A stretch of 10,810 nt of DNA, taken from NCBI GenBank assembly GCA_018712555.1, contig DVGT01000065.1, forward strand, positions 1 to 10,810, read 5' to 3'. Below are positions 1-6,071 of the stretch, piece by piece. Numbering within the stretch: position 1 is the stretch's first letter; each line of letters begins with the position of its first letter. Both the position numbers and the translations under genes were made by a program. A model generated the notes under the pieces. It was not told the DNA's origin, did not search any database, and was given only the letters and a program-made list of their open reading frames with translations. Source of the stretch: Faecimorpha stercoravium. Lineage in GTDB: Bacteria; Bacillota; Clostridia; Lachnospirales; Bianqueaceae.

Positions 1-120
1 ATGCGAGTGCGTTCCTGGAGTAAAAGTAGAACGTTCATGAATATCGCCCTCCACTCATCTATAGTCGCTTTTTAGAGAGAAGGTGGCTGGCGAAATGGGG
101 AATGTTTACAATATATTTAC

Positions 121-155
121 AAAATCGCAGGGGAGAACCGGATAGTTCTCCCCTG
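121..155 (-). terminator. Intrinsic terminator of the minus-strand carboxypeptidase gene
   Basis: A perfect 11-bp inverted repeat (128-138 pairing with 145-155, six-base loop) begins four bases beyond the stop codon of the minus-strand carboxypeptidase gene. Read on the minus strand, the stem is followed by CGATTTTG and then A/T-rich sequence. The U-tract is short and interrupted, so termination may be less than complete, but position and stem quality fit a factor-independent terminator. Confidence 0.65.
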
Positions 156-158
156 GAA

Positions 159-1352
159 TCAGTTCATCAGCATTTTGTGAAGCCAACTATCTATGAGAAG
201 CATAAAACGCTTGCCGAGCGTGCTTTCTTCTACAGATTCTGCGGCAACGACCGGCAGTGTGGCAATCGCTTCCTCATCTTGTAAATAGGTGATAGTACCG
301 ACGGGATCTCCGGCCTGAATCGGGGCCTGAAGAGAAGGCGACAGATCGATTTGTGTCTGGAGATTCTGGGCGTCTATGCCCGCATCCTTACGTGCAAGCA
401 GCTGCACATTGCCTTGAACCTTTGTATCGATCTCGCTTTGCATACCGCCTATAATGGATACTTTTCCGGCAGACTGTCCGTCGGTTTCTACAGTCTGCAA
501 TGTAAAGAATCCAAATCCATAATCTAAGAGAGCGGTCACATCCTGAGAACGCTGATCTTTGGTTTCTGCCCCCATGATGACAGCGATGAGAGACATGTCG
601 TTTCGAGTTGCCGTGGCGGACAGGGAATACTTGGCGAGTCGGGTAAAGCCTGTTTTTAATCCTGTCATGCCATTATAGCTTTGGATCAGATGATTTGTAT
701 TGGCCATATCGGTTTCTCCGGGGCCCGAACGCCATACATGCGGCATCATTTCATGCCAGGTCGTGGTAAACTCTGTGACCTCTGGAAAATTCATCATAAG
801 CTCTCGCGACATGATGGCAATATCGCGGGCTGTCGTCACATGTCCGTCGGCGTCGAGGCCACAGGGGTTGACAAAATGCGTATTGACCATACCCAATTCT
901 TGGGCCCTCTGGTTCATCATCTCGACAAATTGTTCTTGGCTTCCACCAATATATTCCGCTGTGGCAATGGCGGCATCATTACCGGAGGCAATGCACATGC
1001 CTTTGATGAGATTTTCCAAAGAAATCTGTTCGCCTTCCTCCAGCAGGATGGTCGATCCGCCATATCCAGCGGCGTTCGCGCTGATAGTCACCATATCCTC
1101 CATATTGGCTTTACCATCACGCACAGCTTCGTAAGCAAGTAAAATCGTCATGACTTTTGTCACACTGGCAGGACGTCTAGGCGTATCTGCATCCTTTTCG
1201 TACAAGACTTTTCCGGTGGATTGTTCCATCAGAATACCGGAAGGAGAAGCAATTTCCGGCTCGGCAGCATAGACAGGAATCTGTAGAGAAAGTGTCAGAA
1301 CCAGGCTGCATACAATCAGAAGACAGGACAAAATCCGCAATTTTTTCTTCAT
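159..1352 (-). CDS. Serine-type D-alanyl-D-alanine carboxypeptidase (DacF/PBP5-like), secreted
   Basis: This 397-residue protein belongs to the low-molecular-mass penicillin-binding protein family (peptidase S11), which removes the terminal D-Ala from peptidoglycan stem peptides outside the cytoplasmic membrane. Residues 1-30 are a signal peptide: MKKK, a hydrophobic stretch, then a VYA-A cleavage site. All three active-site motifs are intact: SVTK (S63, K66), SGN (123-125) and KTG (233-235). About 276-370 match the C-terminal beta domain of PBP5-like enzymes. The last 20 residues, with hydrophobic and basic positions alternating, resemble the amphipathic membrane anchor of that family. Length is normal. 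The ATG start is set by AAGGAGG at 1360-1366, seven bases upstream. The gene is transcribed away from its neighbours, with its own terminator and a possible sigma-E-like promoter, so a role in spore peptidoglycan is possible (inference). Which Bacillus paralogue (DacA, DacB or DacF) it corresponds to cannot be decided here. Confidence 0.95.
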   Translation of the reverse strand: MKKKLRILSCLLIVCSLVLTLSLQIPVYAAEPEIASPSGILMEQSTGKVLYEKDADTPRRPASVTKVMTILLAYEAVRDGKANMEDMVTISANAAGYGGSTILLEEGEQISLENLIKGMCIASGNDAAIATAEYIGGSQEQFVEMMNQRAQELGMVNTHFVNPCGLDADGHVTTARDIAIMSRELMMNFPEVTEFTTTWHEMMPHVWRSGPGETDMANTNHLIQSYNGMTGLKTGFTRLAKYSLSATATRNDMSLIAVIMGAETKDQRSQDVTALLDYGFGFFTLQTVETDGQSAGKVSIIGGMQSEIDTKVQGNVQLLARKDAGIDAQNLQTQIDLSPSLQAPIQAGDPVGTITYLQDEEAIATLPVVAAESVEESTLGKRFMLLIDSWLHKMLMN

Positions 1353-1384
1353 TAATCTTCCTCCTTGAAAGAATAGTCAAAACT

Positions 1385-1412
1385 AGTATGTTCTCTATAA
1401 AAAGAATTATGC
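1385..1412 (-). promoter_or_regulatory. Candidate sigma-E-like promoter for the minus-strand carboxypeptidase
   Basis: On the minus strand, GCATAAT (1412-1406) is followed after 15 bases by CATACT (1390-1385). This resembles the sporulation sigma-E consensus of Bacillus (about KMATATT, 13-15 bases, CATACAnT), matching six of seven positions in the -35 and five of six in the first six bases of the -10. Transcription would start near 1377, about 25 bases before the start codon, leaving room for the ribosome binding site at 1360-1366. I found no convincing sigma-A promoter for this gene. The call rests on a short A/T-rich match. Confidence 0.4.
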
Positions 1413-1457
1413 TTTTCTTACAGGGTATGAATTATTTATTAAATTTTGGGAAACATC

Positions 1458-1486
1458 TTGACAAGGCCCTTTTGCTGGACTAAACT
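1458..1486 (+). promoter_or_regulatory. Sigma-A-type promoter for the zinc-ribbon gene
   Basis: TTGACA (1458-1463) is separated by 17 bases from TAAACT (1481-1486). The -35 is perfect and the -10 keeps the important TA...T positions. Transcription would start near 1493, followed by AAGGAGG (1504-1510) and the ATG at 1520. It faces away from the carboxypeptidase, making 1353-1519 a divergent promoter region. Confidence 0.65.
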
Positions 1487-1519
1487 GAAATCAATGATTG
1501 GAGAAGGAGGCTGGCAGCC

Positions 1520-2017
1520 ATGGGATTTTTTGATAAATTGTCGGATATTGTAAGTACAACTGGCAAGGAACTCAATAAAAAAGCAAAGGATCTGGTTTCC
1601 ACCAGTAAGCTGGAGAGTCAGATCAATTTGGAAGAAGAAAAGATTCATAATATTTACGTTCAGATTGGAACCGAGTATTATGAGCAGTACAAGAATGATC
1701 CGGTGAGTCCATTTGTGAAGCTATGTGAACAGATCACGGCGTCGAAGAACACGATCGAAGAATTGAAAAAAGAGATGGAGCGACTGAAAGGGCTTCAGCG
1801 CTGCCCATCCTGTGGTGCATCCGTATCGATCGAGGCTGCATTTTGCCCATCTTGTGGTACAAAGATGCCGGAGGTCAAGGTAGAAGAAGTTGTGCAGGAG
1901 GCCAAGGAAGCAGCAGAAGACATCGCCGAGAAAGCCGGTGAAACGGTGGAGCAGGTGAAGGAAAAGGTAGAGGACATCGTGGAGGATGTCAAGGAAAAAT
2001 TGAATTCAGAGGAATAA
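1520..2017 (+). CDS. Zinc-ribbon protein with coiled-coil and charged helical tail, function unknown
   Basis: This is a 165-residue cytoplasmic protein without signal peptide or membrane segment. Residues 1-90 are mostly helical and charged, with heptad-like spacing around 72-91, so a coiled coil is likely. Two CPxCG knuckles follow, C95/C98 and C109/C112, giving the Cx2C-x10-Cx2C pattern of a zinc ribbon. Residues 118-165 are a highly charged Glu/Lys/Val/Ala-rich helix with roughly 11-residue periodicity (AEDIAEKAGE, VEQVKEKVED, VEDVKEK), as in LEA-like or apolipoprotein-like amphipathic helices. Small proteins of this layout are common in Clostridia but I know no assigned function. AAGGAGG lies nine bases before the ATG, a promoter precedes it and a strong terminator follows, so it is probably a single-gene transcript. 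Confidence 0.85.
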   Translation: MGFFDKLSDIVSTTGKELNKKAKDLVSTSKLESQINLEEEKIHNIYVQIGTEYYEQYKNDPVSPFVKLCEQITASKNTIEELKKEMERLKGLQRCPSCGASVSIEAAFCPSCGTKMPEVKVEEVVQEAKEAAEDIAEKAGETVEQVKEKVEDIVEDVKEKLNSEE

Positions 2018-2024
2018 AGGAGAG

Positions 2025-2054
2025 TCTGCCGCAGAAGAATGCGGCAGATTTTTT
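2025..2054 (+). terminator. Intrinsic terminator after the zinc-ribbon gene
   Basis: A perfect 9-bp GC-rich stem (TCTGCCGCA, 2025-2033, pairing with 2040-2048) with loop GAAGAA is followed by six T residues (2049-2054). It starts seven bases after the zinc-ribbon stop codon and insulates that gene from the scp operon promoter 30 bases further on. Confidence 0.92.
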
Positions 2055-2083
2055 GTGTCAGCATGCGGGACACCTGGTTTTTC

Positions 2084-2112
2084 TTGACAAAACATACGGC
2101 TGACAGTATAAT
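2084..2112 (+). promoter_or_regulatory. Perfect-consensus sigma-A promoter of the scpA operon
   Basis: TTGACA (2084-2089), a 17-base spacer and TATAAT (2107-2112) form an exact match to the sigma-A consensus at the optimal spacing. Transcription should start near 2119, giving a leader of only about 19 bases before the scpA ATG. It is probably the main promoter for the whole run to 10618. No operator or riboswitch fits in so short a leader. Confidence 0.9.
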
Positions 2113-2122
2113 AAAAAAAGCG

Positions 2123-2133
2123 AAAGGGGGGAG
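2123..2133 (+). promoter_or_regulatory. Ribosome binding site that fixes the scpA start
   Basis: AAAGGGGGGAG lies just before the ATG at 2138. Together with the promoter -10 at 2107-2112 it rules out the in-frame upstream ATG at 2039, which sits inside the preceding terminator and upstream of the transcription start. Confidence 0.8.
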
Positions 2134-2137
2134 CTGT

Positions 2138-3133
2138 ATGGCGGTAGAAGTCCGATTACCGGCATTTGAAGGGCCCTTAGATCTGCTGCTGCATTTGATA
2201 GAGAAAAATCAAGTTGACATTTATGATATCCCTATCTATGAGATTACACAGCAGTATCTGGCTTGCCTGGATGAATGGAATAAGAAGAATATGGAGATTG
2301 CCAGTGAATTTATCGTGATGGCGGCGACCTTAATCAACATAAAAGTACGTATGCTCTTGCCTGTGCCCAAGGAGGATGAAGAAGAAGAGGATCCGCGTGA
2401 AGAGCTGGTTCGGCGTCTGTTGGAGTATAAAAGGTATAAAGAAGCAGCCGCACAGTTTCGAGAGAAGATTCCGGATCCAAGCTTTCTTTGGATGTATCGT
2501 AAAAAGACGCAAATCGTCCTTCCGCCCCAGATCCCTCCGATTCATCGGCTGCTAGAGAATGTCACACTGGATGGGCTTTTTGCGCTATATCGAGAAGTTC
2601 TTAAGGGACAGAAGGAGAGTATTGACCCGCTTCGTTCGACATTCAAGTCGGTAGCCAAGGATACCTATACGATTGACGAGAAAATTCATGACCTGATGCA
2701 GACCCTGGAGGCGCTGCAGTCGGTGAGTTATTACAGCCTGCGGGAAAAAAGCCAATCCCGGCAGGAGGAGATCACGTATTTTCTGGCGATGCTGGAATTA
2801 AACCGCAGCAGCCTCGTGTATTTGAAACAGGAAAAAGAGTTTTCAGATATCATTATGTCTTTGCGAATGGAGCAAGAGACGACGCAGGAAGAACCCAAGA
2901 TAGAACCCGCATTACCGGCAGAGACAGCAGAGGAGAGGACGGAGGAACCAGTCCAGCCTCAAGAAGAGCCGGTGATCGTTCCTCTGCGGATCATAGAGCC
3001 TGCGGAACCAATAGAAGATTCCCTTGTGAATCTGATACAAGAAGGAGAACCGGAGGATGACGATGGAGAGGAAACAGATGTCTTTGACGGAGGAGACACA
3101 GAACCAAAAAAAGAGTACGCCGCCAGTGCCTGA
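2138..3133 (+). CDS. scpA: Segregation and condensation protein A, with long acidic C-terminal extension
   Basis: ScpA is the kleisin of bacterial condensin: it bridges the SMC heads and binds a ScpB dimer, helping to compact and segregate the chromosome. The 331-residue protein opens with the family signature FEGPLDLLLHLI (10-21), followed by IYDIPI and the ITQQY helix; this region binds the SMC neck. Residues about 176-245 form the C-terminal winged-helix domain ending in the typical EFSDII, which binds the SMC cap. Most ScpA proteins end about there, near 250 residues. This one continues for some 85 residues rich in Glu, Pro and Asp (246-331), probably disordered. The last 77 bases are read in another frame as the start of scpB. 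The ATG at 2138 was chosen because the MAVEVRLPAFEG start is typical, a strong ribosome site precedes it, and the only upstream ATG is before the promoter. Confidence 0.96.
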   Translation: MAVEVRLPAFEGPLDLLLHLIEKNQVDIYDIPIYEITQQYLACLDEWNKKNMEIASEFIVMAATLINIKVRMLLPVPKEDEEEEDPREELVRRLLEYKRYKEAAAQFREKIPDPSFLWMYRKKTQIVLPPQIPPIHRLLENVTLDGLFALYREVLKGQKESIDPLRSTFKSVAKDTYTIDEKIHDLMQTLEALQSVSYYSLREKSQSRQEEITYFLAMLELNRSSLVYLKQEKEFSDIIMSLRMEQETTQEEPKIEPALPAETAEERTEEPVQPQEEPVIVPLRIIEPAEPIEDSLVNLIQEGEPEDDDGEETDVFDGGDTEPKKEYAASA

Positions 3134-3755
3134 GGAGGCAGTGCGAGCGGTCCCGCAGGAGGAATGGGAAGCAGTGGCTGAAGCACTTCTATTCTCTGCA
3201 GGAGACAGCATTGCCCTGGTACACATTGCGAAGACGCTGGGCGTGGATCAGCAGACGGCACAGCAGGTCGTAGAGGGGCTGGCGGCAAAGTACGATGAGC
3301 AAAAAAGGGGGATTCGGATCGTCCGCGCGGGTCACGCGTATCAGATGACCAGCCGGCCGGAGTATTATCCGTATATCGGCCAGATGTATAAGTCAGAGGC
3401 CGCGTCGATTCATCTGACGGATACGCAGTTAGAGATTCTGGCAATCATTGCCTATAGACAACCGATTACCAAAATGGAGATCGAGGAGATTCGAGGTGTT
3501 CGATCGGATGCGGTGGTCAATCGTCTGATGGAATATGGGCTGATCGAAGAAAAAGGACGCTTGAAAGCGCCGGGCAGGCCCGTGCAGTTTGGCACTACGG
3601 AAGAGTTTTTGAAGTTCTTTGGGATCGAAGAATTGAAACAGATGCCACATCTTGCGGAAGCTATGGAGGATAAGCAGGCCGAACAGGCGCAGCTTTCGCT
3701 GGAGCTGGCAGATTTGACGATCGTTCCAGAGGCAGAAGACGAAGAGACAGAATAA
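3057..3755 (+). CDS. scpB: Segregation and condensation protein B
   Basis: ScpB dimerises and binds the central part of ScpA in the SMC-ScpAB condensin complex. The 232-residue protein has a conserved core from about residue 36: EALLFSAGD (42-50) starts the first winged helix, TDTQLEILAIIAYRQPIT (121-138) is a hallmark of the second, and GRPVQFGTTEEFLKFFG (173-189) is the family's C-terminal signature. Residues 1-35 and about 200-232 are poorly conserved, charged extensions. The ATG at 3057 has AAGGAG nine bases upstream inside scpA. In-frame ATGs at 3063 and 3078 are possible alternatives, but the core begins after the scpA stop codon, so any start gives the same core. The overlap implies translational coupling, which suits two subunits of one complex. 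Confidence 0.96.
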   Translation: MTMERKQMSLTEETQNQKKSTPPVPEEAVRAVPQEEWEAVAEALLFSAGDSIALVHIAKTLGVDQQTAQQVVEGLAAKYDEQKRGIRIVRAGHAYQMTSRPEYYPYIGQMYKSEAASIHLTDTQLEILAIIAYRQPITKMEIEEIRGVRSDAVVNRLMEYGLIEEKGRLKAPGRPVQFGTTEEFLKFFGIEELKQMPHLAEAMEDKQAEQAQLSLELADLTIVPEAEDEETE

Positions 3756-3775
3756 AACATAGAGGATATGGGGTC

Positions 3776-6058
3776 ATGGAAAGAGTCGAGAGAGAATGGA
3801 TCACAGGCTGGGAGTTTTCCAAGGAAAATGAAAGGGCGTATCATGCCGTGGAGCTGCCACATGATTGGGCGGTGGACGCGCCTTTTTGTCCGGAGATCGA
3901 AGGGGGAGCATCCCAAGGATATCGAGACAGATGGGGCATAGGCTGGTACAGAAAGCGATTTCAGGCTGCTAAAAAGCCGGGGGTACAGTATGCATTATAT
4001 TTTGACGGCATCTATGAGAATAGTACGATCTGGGTGAATGGCAGGAAAGCCGGCGGTCGAAAGTATGGATACAGTAGTTTTCGCATAGACATTACACCTT
4101 TTCTTGAGGCAGGAGAAAACGAGATTCGGATACGGGTCGACAACAGTGTGCGACCCTCGGATCGCTGGTACAGCGGAGCAGGAATCTATCGCAAGGTGTG
4201 GTGGCAGGAACGCCCGTATGGAGGCCTGCAGGATGAGAAAATAGACATTCAGACGGTCATAGAAGAGGGACGCGCCTTGATCCGTGTAGGATACGATGAG
4301 GAGATTCCGCTGCGGGTGAAGCTGGCAGATCAGGAGAGTCCGATCTCTCCCGGAGGCTATGTCCTGGTGGAAGTAAAGAATCCGCGCCTTTGGTCGGCGG
4401 AGGATCCTTACTTATATGATCTTGTGATTGAGAGATGGAACGATCGGGAGAAGATCGACAGCGTTCATCAGAAGATTGGTTTGCGGCAGATCGAATGGAG
4501 GCCGCAGGAAGGGTTGTGGATCAATGGCAAGCATACGCTGCTTCGGGGCGTGTGTCTGCATCAGGATGTGGCTTGCTGTGGAATCGCGGTGAAAAAAGAG
4601 CTGTGGCGGGATCGGCTCCAGAAGCTTAAGAAACTGGGATGTAACGCACTGCGGCTGGCGCACCATCCATTTAGCCGGGAGTTCCTGGATCTATGCGATG
4701 AGATGGGCTTCTACGTCTATGAGGAGTGCTTCGATAAATGGATGAGCGGCGCCTATGGCCGTTATTTTGGGACTGAATGGAAACGGGATCTGGACGCGAT
4801 GGTATTGCGGGATCGCAACCGGCCTTCCATCATTATGTGGGGCGTGGGGAATGAGGTAGAGAATCAGGGCCAGGTATCAATGCTGGACCATCTGAAGGAT
4901 TTGGTGTATGCTGTTAAGGACCTGGACGGAACACGGCCTGTGACCTATGCGATGAATCCGCATTTCAAGAGAGAAAGCGGGATTGACGCTTCGAAGGTCA
5001 AAGACATTCAGAAATTCGTGGACGAGGAAGACGATCTCGAAATCTATGATCCGGCAGAAAAGATCGAGCGTATCCGAAAGATCGGACAGATTGTGGATGT
5101 GATTTCCTGCAACTATCAGGAGCCCTGGTACGAGGCGATTCACGAGGCGATGCCCGATAAACTGATCCTGGGGACGGAGGTATATCCATATTTTCTGGGG
5201 GATCAGAATCAACTGCAGAATTTCACCGTGCAGAACCCTTCTTTAGTGCCACTCAGGTATCCGTATGTGGTGGGCAGTATGATCTGGACAGGCTACGATT
5301 ATCTGGGGGAGGCCATGCAGTATCCTTCCAAAGGATGGAGCGGTTCTTTGCTTCGTTCCAATGGTGTGCCCCGAGGAACCTACTATCAGATCCAAAGTTA
5401 TTGGACCGATAAGCCCATGGTACATTTCGCGGTATTGGATTACAGTATGGGGACGGAGTGCGTGAAGGAACATTGGGACAGCCCGCCCTATCTGACCCAC
5501 TGGGATTTTCCTCAGTATCTGCGGGCGGTGATTCTCTATCGTGTGGTCACGAACTGCGAGGAAGTGGCACTGTACTTGAATGATAAAAGATACATATTGC
5601 CTAGGCCGGCAGAATGTCCGAACCATGTGATTTCAGGGTTCCTTCCTTACACGCCGGGGATGGTTCGTCTTGTTGGGTATCGAAAGGGACGAGCGGTCTG
5701 CGAGCAGAAGATCACAACGCCGGCAGCACCGTATCGGCTGCAATTCGAGGATGAGGCACTTCGCGTGTTTTTGCATAAGGGAGAAGAGCGGTTATTGCAT
5801 ATTCGTGTGACGGATCAGCAAGGAGTTCTCTGTATTCGGGCAGAAGGACGGGTATCTTTCCGGGGAGAGGGCGCGCTTCGCGTCCTGGCCGTGGACAACG
5901 GCAGTTTATTGGAAGATGAGCCCTATCATCAGACGTCGGTTTCGCTATACCAGGGCGGCGCCAGTGTGCTGATACGCCGGGAAAGCGATGGGCAGGGCAT
6001 CTTGCACGCAGAATGCGAGGGCTTACAGGAAGCAAAACTCATATTTGTATTCTCATAA
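3776..6058 (+). CDS. Glycoside hydrolase family 2 protein (beta-galactosidase/beta-glucuronidase-like)
   Basis: GH2 enzymes are retaining exo-beta-glycosidases. This 760-residue protein has the jelly-roll sugar-binding domain (about 1-148; LPHDWAVD 27-34, WYRKRF 57-62, FDGIYENSTIWVNG 76-89), a short Ig-like domain (about 150-240, ending in NPRLWSAEDPYLYDL), and a TIM barrel from about 241 with LRGVCLHQD (256-264), GCNALRLAHHP (288-298) and YVYEECFDKW. The predicted acid/base is E360 in WGVGNE and the nucleophile E468 in LILGTE. The C-terminal part (about 580-760) contains beta domains, including the TNCEEVALYLND motif seen in GH2 domain 4 or DUF4982. There is no signal peptide, so it should act in the cytoplasm on imported oligosaccharides or glycosides. 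The start has GAGGA nine bases upstream. Substrate cannot be set from sequence; the kinase downstream hints at a pentose-containing substrate, but beta-galactosidase is the default GH2 guess. Confidence 0.93.
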   Translation: MERVEREWITGWEFSKENERAYHAVELPHDWAVDAPFCPEIEGGASQGYRDRWGIGWYRKRFQAAKKPGVQYALYFDGIYENSTIWVNGRKAGGRKYGYSSFRIDITPFLEAGENEIRIRVDNSVRPSDRWYSGAGIYRKVWWQERPYGGLQDEKIDIQTVIEEGRALIRVGYDEEIPLRVKLADQESPISPGGYVLVEVKNPRLWSAEDPYLYDLVIERWNDREKIDSVHQKIGLRQIEWRPQEGLWINGKHTLLRGVCLHQDVACCGIAVKKELWRDRLQKLKKLGCNALRLAHHPFSREFLDLCDEMGFYVYEECFDKWMSGAYGRYFGTEWKRDLDAMVLRDRNRPSIIMWGVGNEVENQGQVSMLDHLKDLVYAVKDLDGTRPVTYAMNPHFKRESGIDASKVKDIQKFVDEEDDLEIYDPAEKIERIRKIGQIVDVISCNYQEPWYEAIHEAMPDKLILGTEVYPYFLGDQNQLQNFTVQNPSLVPLRYPYVVGSMIWTGYDYLGEAMQYPSKGWSGSLLRSNGVPRGTYYQIQSYWTDKPMVHFAVLDYSMGTECVKEHWDSPPYLTHWDFPQYLRAVILYRVVTNCEEVALYLNDKRYILPRPAECPNHVISGFLPYTPGMVRLVGYRKGRAVCEQKITTPAAPYRLQFEDEALRVFLHKGEERLLHIRVTDQQGVLCIRAEGRVSFRGEGALRVLAVDNGSLLEDEPYHQTSVSLYQGGASVLIRRESDGQGILHAECEGLQEAKLIFVFS

Positions 6059-6071
6059 AGGAGGGCATCAT

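Noticed and set aside
1..38. Possible start of a minus-strand gene leaving the left edge: ATG at 38-36 with GGAGGG at 52-47, reading MNVLLLLQERTR.
   Set aside because: Only 12 codons are visible. A forward frame (2-40) and another minus frame starting with GTG are equally open over this stretch, so no frame can be chosen. The sequence left of position 1 would settle it.
681..1142. Two overlapping plus-strand open frames opposite the first carboxypeptidase.
   Set aside because: They lie wholly antisense to intact catalytic motifs and show no family signature or good ribosome site.
2039..2137. N-terminal extension of scpA from an in-frame ATG at 2039.
   Set aside because: That ATG lies inside the preceding terminator and upstream of the perfect promoter at 2084-2112; the extra 33 residues do not resemble ScpA, and a ribosome site precedes 2138.
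3715..3775. TTGACG near the end of scpB as a promoter for the sugar cassette.
   Set aside because: No TATAAT-like box occurs at 16-18 bases, so the GH2 gene is more likely read from the scpA promoter.
5988..6071. N-terminal extension of the kinase from an in-frame ATG inside the GH2 gene.
   Set aside because: The 28 extra residues are not part of the FGGY kinase family and AAAGGAGG is correctly placed for the ATG at 6072.
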